This document shows positions 8,076-11,553 of a DNA stretch of 11,553 nt, piece by piece. The stretch comes from Coemansia sp. RSA 1804. Taxonomy: Eukaryota > Kickxellomycota > Kickxellomycetes > Kickxellales > Kickxellaceae. Numbering within the stretch: position 1 is the first letter of the stretch; every line of letters begins with the position of its first letter. Position numbers and translations under genes: made by a program. Below the pieces are notes generated by a model. That model made no database searches, was not told the DNA's origin, and saw nothing but the letters and a program-made list of their open reading frames with translations. The DNA lies in the NCBI GenBank assembly GCA_027578815.1, contig JANBTH010000772.1, positions 1-11,553 on the forward strand, given 5' to 3'.

Positions 8076-8360
8076 ATGCCAAACAAAGGTTTAGGATCTA
8101 ACCCTAGCACTCCTGGATTGACTGAAGGATCAAGTCCAACAACATGGGAATTTGCCCGTAGCGGTAGTGGTTCAACCACTTTATCTGGAAGCAATGGTAG
8201 TGTTGGAAGCAAAAATAGTAGTTCTGGGAGCAGGGATACTTCGAGGAGTAGTTCAAAAATTAGTGATATTACAGTCCAAAGCAGAATGCCAGGTAAAAGA
8301 GGAGATCGCTCGAACGCACCTTCCCCAGAGCGAGATATTCTCAACAAAAAGAAAACATGA
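8076..8360 (+). CDS. Small Ser/Gly-rich hydrophilic protein, tandem copy 1 (unrecognised family)
   Basis: This gene encodes 94 residues, about a quarter Ser and an eighth Gly, with no Cys, no signal peptide and no membrane segment. It is predicted to be disordered, and its composition recalls hydrophilins (stress-related disordered proteins), but that is only a composition match. It is clearly paralogous to the gene at 9167: TPGLT at 12-16 and PTT at 21-23 occupy the same residues in both, and RSNAPSP (78-84) is shared near the C-terminus. The middle is a diverged Ser/Gly/Asn tract. A at -3, a TATA box upstream and conservation of the frame between two diverged copies support a real gene. Codons are AT-rich, unlike the GC-rich neighbours, which suggests a young or lineage-specific gene. 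I do not recognise its function. Confidence 0.72.
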   Translation: MPNKGLGSNPSTPGLTEGSSPTTWEFARSGSGSTTLSGSNGSVGSKNSSSGSRDTSRSSSKISDITVQSRMPGKRGDRSNAPSPERDILNKKKT

Positions 8361-8391
8361 GATTATTGAATAGAAGAGAATAATAGAGAAT

Positions 8392-8406
8392 ATTCTTTGC
8401 AAGAAT
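8392..8406. repeat. Perfect inverted repeat after small gene 1 stop
   Basis: ATTCTT-TGC-AAGAAT, with six-base arms and a three-base centre, lies 32 nt after the stop. A similar palindrome with the same CTTTG...CAAG core follows the second small gene. Confidence 0.6.
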
Positions 8407-9061
8407 TTTTAATTAAAAAGAAAGTTTACCAGGCTCAAGAAATATTGCATTCATTAGTGTTTATCATCCTTGAAAGTATTTCACTATATTATTTATAAAC
8501 AAGCTCCCTCTTCAATATTTAAAAAATATCTAGGAGGCGGCTGCATTTATAGTATAAAGTATCTTGAACTTTTGTAGTGTGTGCACTTTTTCAGCAAAAT
8601 TCAAGAAGTTCAGAAGGCTAGCTTGTTGAATAACAAGAATTTGGGTTTGGGTCCTTTTCAAATCCCCGCTTAGATTTTTATATTTAAAAACTACGTAATA
8701 AAGTCTCAGAACGTACAGTTTAACAAAATAAAACTACTGGGGAATTCCTTCTCTCAAGGAGATTTCTATAATGCAGTCAACACTTCTTTGTTGGGACAGC
8801 GGCAGGGGCCAGAATTAATTGAAATAATATCTAGCACAACAGGGATTTCTAATTGACAATGACGTTACATTCACTGTACAGCTTTGTCTTTTTCCAACCT
8901 TCAGATTTTATGTGTCTGCTTGCATCCGATTTTCTCAATATATGAAGATTTTAGAATAAATAAATTTCCGCATTTTGAAACGTAAATTGCCATGTTCGCA
9001 AGCATTTACGTAATGTTCATTTGCAGATATTTTGTGAGCAAGGGTTTATCAAGCGAAAACA

Positions 9062-9069
9062 TATAAAAG
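9062..9069 (+). promoter_or_regulatory. TATA box of small gene 2
   Basis: TATAAAAG lies 105 nt before the ATG. It is followed by a T-rich stretch and CCCAATCTC, matching the TTCAATCTCAATCTC stretch after the copy A TATA box. Confidence 0.65.
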
Positions 9070-9166
9070 AGCTTTAGTTTTTTTTGTTACATCCCAATCT
9101 CTACTTTTCATAAAATCTATATTCCATTGAAAACCATTATATACCAAGCAATTATCAAGAAATATT

Positions 9167-9400
9167 ATGGCTGACAAAGGTTCAAGCGCTGGTGATACCA
9201 CACCTGGATTGACTGGTAGATCACGTCCAACAACAGGTGGATCTGGTCGTAGTAATAATAATTCAAGCTCTCCATCTGGAAGGAGTGATAGTAGTTCTAG
9301 CTCAGAAGACAGCGATACTTCAACCGAAAGCCAAAAAGAGATGAAAAGAAGAAGAATACGCTCGAACGCACCTTCCCCTGGGGATCCCACTGACAGATAA
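9167..9400 (+). CDS. Small Ser/Gly-rich hydrophilic protein, tandem copy 2 (unrecognised family)
   Basis: This gene encodes 77 residues, about 26 percent Ser, with no Cys and no aromatic residue at all, so it is almost certainly disordered. It shares TPGLT (12-16), PTT (21-23) and RSNAPSP (65-71) with the 94-residue protein of copy 1. The region between is a Ser/Asn/Asp tract, and a basic patch KRRRIR (60-65) precedes RSNAPSP; copy 1 has only a weaker basic stretch there. The patch could be a nuclear-localisation signal or a nucleic-acid contact, which is a guess. A at -3, the conserved promoter and the retained frame argue for a functional gene. No family is recognised. Confidence 0.7.
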   Translation: MADKGSSAGDTTPGLTGRSRPTTGGSGRSNNNSSSPSGRSDSSSSSEDSDTSTESQKEMKRRRIRSNAPSPGDPTDR

Positions 9401-9872
9401 TAAGAGAACTTTTATACTCTTTGACAAAGAGCCTGAATACACGAGATTCATAAAGTTCGAGAAGCGCTGTACTCTTTAGTGTTAGCTGTTTTTATAAAGT
9501 GCCTTTTTGCATCATTATGTTTTCTAATGAATATTTTTACAGATATATTGGCAATACGAGCCAGACAGTTGCCTCTTGCTCATTAATTTCGATGAAAAGC
9601 GGATGAAGTCAACACAGCAGCGTATCTTCAGGTCTTGAATTGTCCACATCCCCTAGCAAGATACAGCAGAAAATTTAGAAGGTGGTGATGATTCCCTTTA
9701 TTCACACTATATTGGGAAAAGGATTACAGCCAATGCGAAGAGTGGCTCATTGCGACATGCGAAATACGAATAAAAGCAATCTCACTTCTTTCGTTCCTAT
9801 ATCTCCATTCCCTTTCGTCGGTAGTCTGACTCTTATCTCCCTTTGTTTATCTTGCAGCTACACAACAAGAAG
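9401..9872. other. Spacer: 3' end of small gene 2 and leader of pantothenate kinase
   Basis: The AT-rich left part holds the palindrome after small gene 2. A possible worn third copy of the duplication's upstream part begins near 9607. Towards the right are a CCAAT (9730-9734), a weak TATA-like AATAAAAG (9769-9776) and a pyrimidine-rich leader. The leader contains a good 3' splice-site pattern: CTGAC at 9826-9830, a pyrimidine tract and TTGCAG ending at 9857. That may mark a 5'-UTR intron, but I see no clear donor. Confidence 0.5.
9417..9431. repeat. Perfect inverted repeat after small gene 2 stop
   Basis: CTCTTTG-A-CAAAGAG, with seven-base arms and a one-base centre, starts 17 nt after the stop. 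It parallels the palindrome after copy 1. The one-base centre makes a DNA-binding site more natural than an RNA hairpin. Confidence 0.6.
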
Positions 9873-11027
9873 ATGGAGCATACAACGTCCTCTGAGTCTT
9901 TGGACCCACGGCCACCGATATCAATAGGTATGGACATTGGTGGCACGTTTGCAAAGTTTGTTCTATTTGAGAATGATAAGCCCAGCTCACAAGCGACCCA
10001 TCTTCACAAACAGCATACTCGTCATCCTCTGGAAACTGTGATTCGGAAGCTTACACAGACGGATACCAAAGATGCACTGCCACGCGGCTGGATATCTGAA
10101 ACCTTACATTTTGAAGCAGGCGCAGAGTGCGGGTCGGTGGTGCTGCAGATGCTGGCGATTCCAGTCCTGGAGCTGGACAGGTTTGTGGCCAAGGTTGAGG
10201 CTATTGCTACAGACTCCACTGGAAGCGCAAGGAAGTCCATGCGGCAACGCATTGCAGCTACCGGCGGCGGCGCGTTGAAGCGCAAAGACGAACTGGAAAC
10301 CAGGTTTGGCGTAGACATCGTCGTGGTGCACGAGCACCAGTCGCTGGTGCGCGGGTGGCGGCAGCAGCTGGATACCGGCGGCGGTTGTGTCGAGCAACAG
10401 GCGGCCCTGGCGTTGCTATGCAATGTTGGCACAGGAGTGTCGATAGTGCATGTAACAGGAACGGATGCGCCAGGGTTTGAGCGGGTTAGTGGCAGTGGTA
10501 TTGGTGCATCAACGCTTTGGAGTCTGATCCGGCGGATGACGTCATTCGACAACTTTGAGCAAGCAGTTGTGGCTAGCGCGTCGTCGGGCGATGCGCAAAA
10601 GGCGGATATTCTTGTTGGCGACATCTACGGTGTCGAGACAAGCAAGGCGATTGGGATGCCGCCGGACCTGGTGGCCGGATTCCTGGGCAAGATCAATGAT
10701 GATTCAGAGCTCTCGGATGCCGATGTGGCGGCAGCGCTGGTGCGGATGTTTGCCAGCAACCTCGGGCAGCTTGCTGTGTTTCAGGCACGACTGCTGGAGC
10801 TGGACACCGTGTGGTTCACCGGCGGGTGTTTTGGATCCGTTGGCGGGACCGATGACAGCACGCAGGGGCAGGCTTGCTTGGTTGTTAGAAAGGCTGTTGG
10901 CCAGGCTGTTGAGTTCTGGTCGGCGGGCAAAATCACGGTGCGATTCCCAAGCAGTGCGCCGTTCCTGGGAGCAGCTGGAGCTGTGCTTGAGGCGGCGGCA
11001 GCAGGTGGCACCGGAAGCCCAGTGTGA
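9873..11027 (+). CDS. CAB1: Pantothenate kinase, eukaryotic type II
   Basis: This 384-residue enzyme phosphorylates pantothenate with ATP, the first and usually controlling step of coenzyme A synthesis in the cytosol. Visible family motifs are the ATP-binding loop GMDIGGTFAKFVLF (19-32), ATGGGA (129-134), EHQSLVRG (154-161), NVGTGVSI (184-191) and RVSGSGIG (204-211). E154 aligns with the catalytic Glu of human PANK3. R204 aligns with the Arg that contacts pantothenate or acetyl-CoA. The family ending AVEFWS...FLGAAGAVLE is at 345-373. Between WFTGGCF (314-320) and that ending, where relatives read GxFLR or similar, this protein has GSVGGTDDSTQGQ and seems to lack the usual Arg. The start is the first ATG of the frame, with A at -3. 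Length is normal and no coding intron is needed. Feedback by acetyl-CoA is usual for the family; it cannot be confirmed here. Confidence 0.93.
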   Translation: MEHTTSSESLDPRPPISIGMDIGGTFAKFVLFENDKPSSQATHLHKQHTRHPLETVIRKLTQTDTKDALPRGWISETLHFEAGAECGSVVLQMLAIPVLELDRFVAKVEAIATDSTGSARKSMRQRIAATGGGALKRKDELETRFGVDIVVVHEHQSLVRGWRQQLDTGGGCVEQQAALALLCNVGTGVSIVHVTGTDAPGFERVSGSGIGASTLWSLIRRMTSFDNFEQAVVASASSGDAQKADILVGDIYGVETSKAIGMPPDLVAGFLGKINDDSELSDADVAAALVRMFASNLGQLAVFQARLLELDTVWFTGGCFGSVGGTDDSTQGQACLVVRKAVGQAVEFWSAGKITVRFPSSAPFLGAAGAVLEAAAAGGTGSPV

Positions 11028-11553
11028 GGCGGAAAGGCGGGATTGTTGAGCAGCGAGTGGCTCTATTCTTCTCTTGTTGTGCCATTGTTCCAATTCCTAT
11101 TAATTTGATTTTATGCAGCATGTTTGGAGTTGCAAAGCTCAATCTGGCTCCAGAAATGAATCAAAGTTTATTTCCAATCGGATGTGCATCTGGGCCCGCC
11201 CTTTCTAAGCCTCGCCACCTTTTTTTGTTTTTACTCTCCTTCCAGCTCTCCAGACAAATCCTGGCAGCACTTGCCGAAATGGTTGGCTGTCAGGAAACGG
11301 GCCAGCTCATTTCCAGAAACGCTTGATCCTTCTTTTCTTATTTTTCCTCCCTCTTGTTACTGTTTTTATTTTATTTTCGTCATCCTTGCATAAGTGTTTT
11401 GCAGTCACTGCAATTGTTCTTGGCGCGAGATGTAGAAAACACACACGTGGCGGATTTTACATTTTGAGGGAGAGGAGAGAGAAAAAGAGCCGGAAACAGA
11501 AAATTGGTCATCAAGCACCAATTTGTAAGTGTTGATTGCATGTTCAAGCGACT
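11028..11553. other. 3' flank of pantothenate kinase; no gene recognised
   Basis: The sequence is T- and pyrimidine-rich after the stop, with open stretches up to 100 codons that look like chance translations of low-complexity sequence. A CACGTG hexamer (11444-11449) and a purine-rich tract (about 11466-11500) lie near the right edge. They could belong to the promoter of a gene beyond the window, but nothing proves it. Confidence 0.45.

Larger units (their letters stand above)
7606..8360 (+). repeat. Tandem duplication, copy A (promoter region plus small gene)
   Basis: Copy A aligns with copy B (8774-9400) at several ordered anchors. These are CAGTC followed by CTGTTGGGA and GGCAGG (7606 vs 8774), CGATTTTC (7781 vs 8927), AATAAATnAATTTCC (7811 vs 8955), TATAAAA (7928 vs 9062) and the start codon (8076 vs 9167). 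The offset falls steadily from 1168 to 1091 nt, as expected of one duplication followed by small indels. Copy A keeps about 40 nt just before its ATG that copy B lacks. The outer limits are approximate. Confidence 0.75.
8361..9166. other. AT-rich spacer: 3' end of small gene 1 and promoter of small gene 2
   Basis: No reading frame of note occurs in these 806 bases. The left part should be the 3' UTR of small gene 1. It has a short inverted repeat after the stop and AATAAA hexamers at 8697-8702 and 8728-8733. From 8774 on it is the upstream half of duplication copy B. Confidence 0.6.
8774..9400 (+). repeat. Tandem duplication, copy B (promoter region plus small gene)
   Basis: This is the partner of copy A, in direct orientation, with the same order of upstream anchors, TATA box, leader and coding blocks. 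It is shorter in the leader and in the Ser-rich middle of the gene. The divergence suggests an old duplication. The short stretches that stay identical are the first conserved coding block and the 20-nt block near the 3' end. Confidence 0.75.

Noticed and set aside
8152..8373. A 73-codon frame overlapping small gene 1
   Set aside because: It is a shifted reading of the same sequence; only the 8076 frame is conserved in the second copy.
8641..8670. tRNA B-box-like sequence near 8650 (GGTCC...TTCAAATCCCC)
   Set aside because: No matching A box and no cloverleaf arms could be placed around it.
7606..9400. LTR-like or transposon origin of the duplicated units (TGTTGGGA start, internal TATA box)
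   Set aside because: No TG...CA borders, target-site duplication, primer-binding site or transposition protein was found, and the similarity runs through a protein-coding frame. A segmental tandem duplication explains it better.
9682..9927. An 81-codon frame overlapping the start of the pantothenate kinase gene
   Set aside because: It begins without ATG at its stated left end, crosses the leader and the true start in another frame, and resembles no protein.
11024..11326. A 100-codon frame after pantothenate kinase
   Set aside because: It overlaps the kinase stop and encodes a Phe/Leu/Ser-rich chance product of pyrimidine-rich flank, with no homology recognised.

Overview
The window looks like a gene-dense nuclear segment of an intron-poor, early-diverging fungus. 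Within fungi a Kickxellomycotina-like (Coemansia-type) genome fits best, but I infer this from gene style, not from any search. Support comes from fungal-type orthologues (Sfh5-like Sec14 protein, Mtg1 GTPase, eukaryotic pantothenate kinase), GC-rich single-exon genes, polypyrimidine-rich leaders and AATAAA signals. There is no bacterial operon structure and no ribosome-binding sites. All confident genes are on the + strand.

Layout. 1-3192: 3' part of a large SPRY-domain protein whose SPRY resembles RNF123/KPC1; it is cut by the left edge. 3562-4647: mitochondrial ribosome-assembly GTPase Mtg1, with circularly permuted G motifs. 5039-6289: Sfh5-type Sec14/CRAL-TRIO protein with the H-x-Y pair linked to haem binding and a long disordered tail. 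6535-7458: F-box-like/ankyrin-repeat protein with a nuclear-localisation-like cluster. 9873-11027: eukaryotic type II pantothenate kinase, first step of CoA synthesis. These are housekeeping or regulatory genes with no evident functional link.

The unusual part is 7459-9872. This AT-rich island interrupts the GC-rich genes. It holds a diverged tandem duplication of about 1.1-1.2 kb. Each copy carries its own TATA-box promoter, an AT-rich leader and a small Ser/Gly-rich, apparently disordered protein (94 and 77 residues). The two proteins share a TPGLT block near the N-terminus and RSNAPSP near the C-terminus. The DNA coding RSNAPSP is identical over 20 nt in both copies, although the genes around it have diverged widely. 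I recognise no known family for them. They are the best candidate here for something undescribed: a small lineage-specific gene pair, possibly inducible. A weaker third trace of the repeat's upstream part may lie at about 9607-9690, just before the pantothenate kinase gene.

No tRNA, rRNA, CRISPR array, transposase or convincing mobile element was seen.
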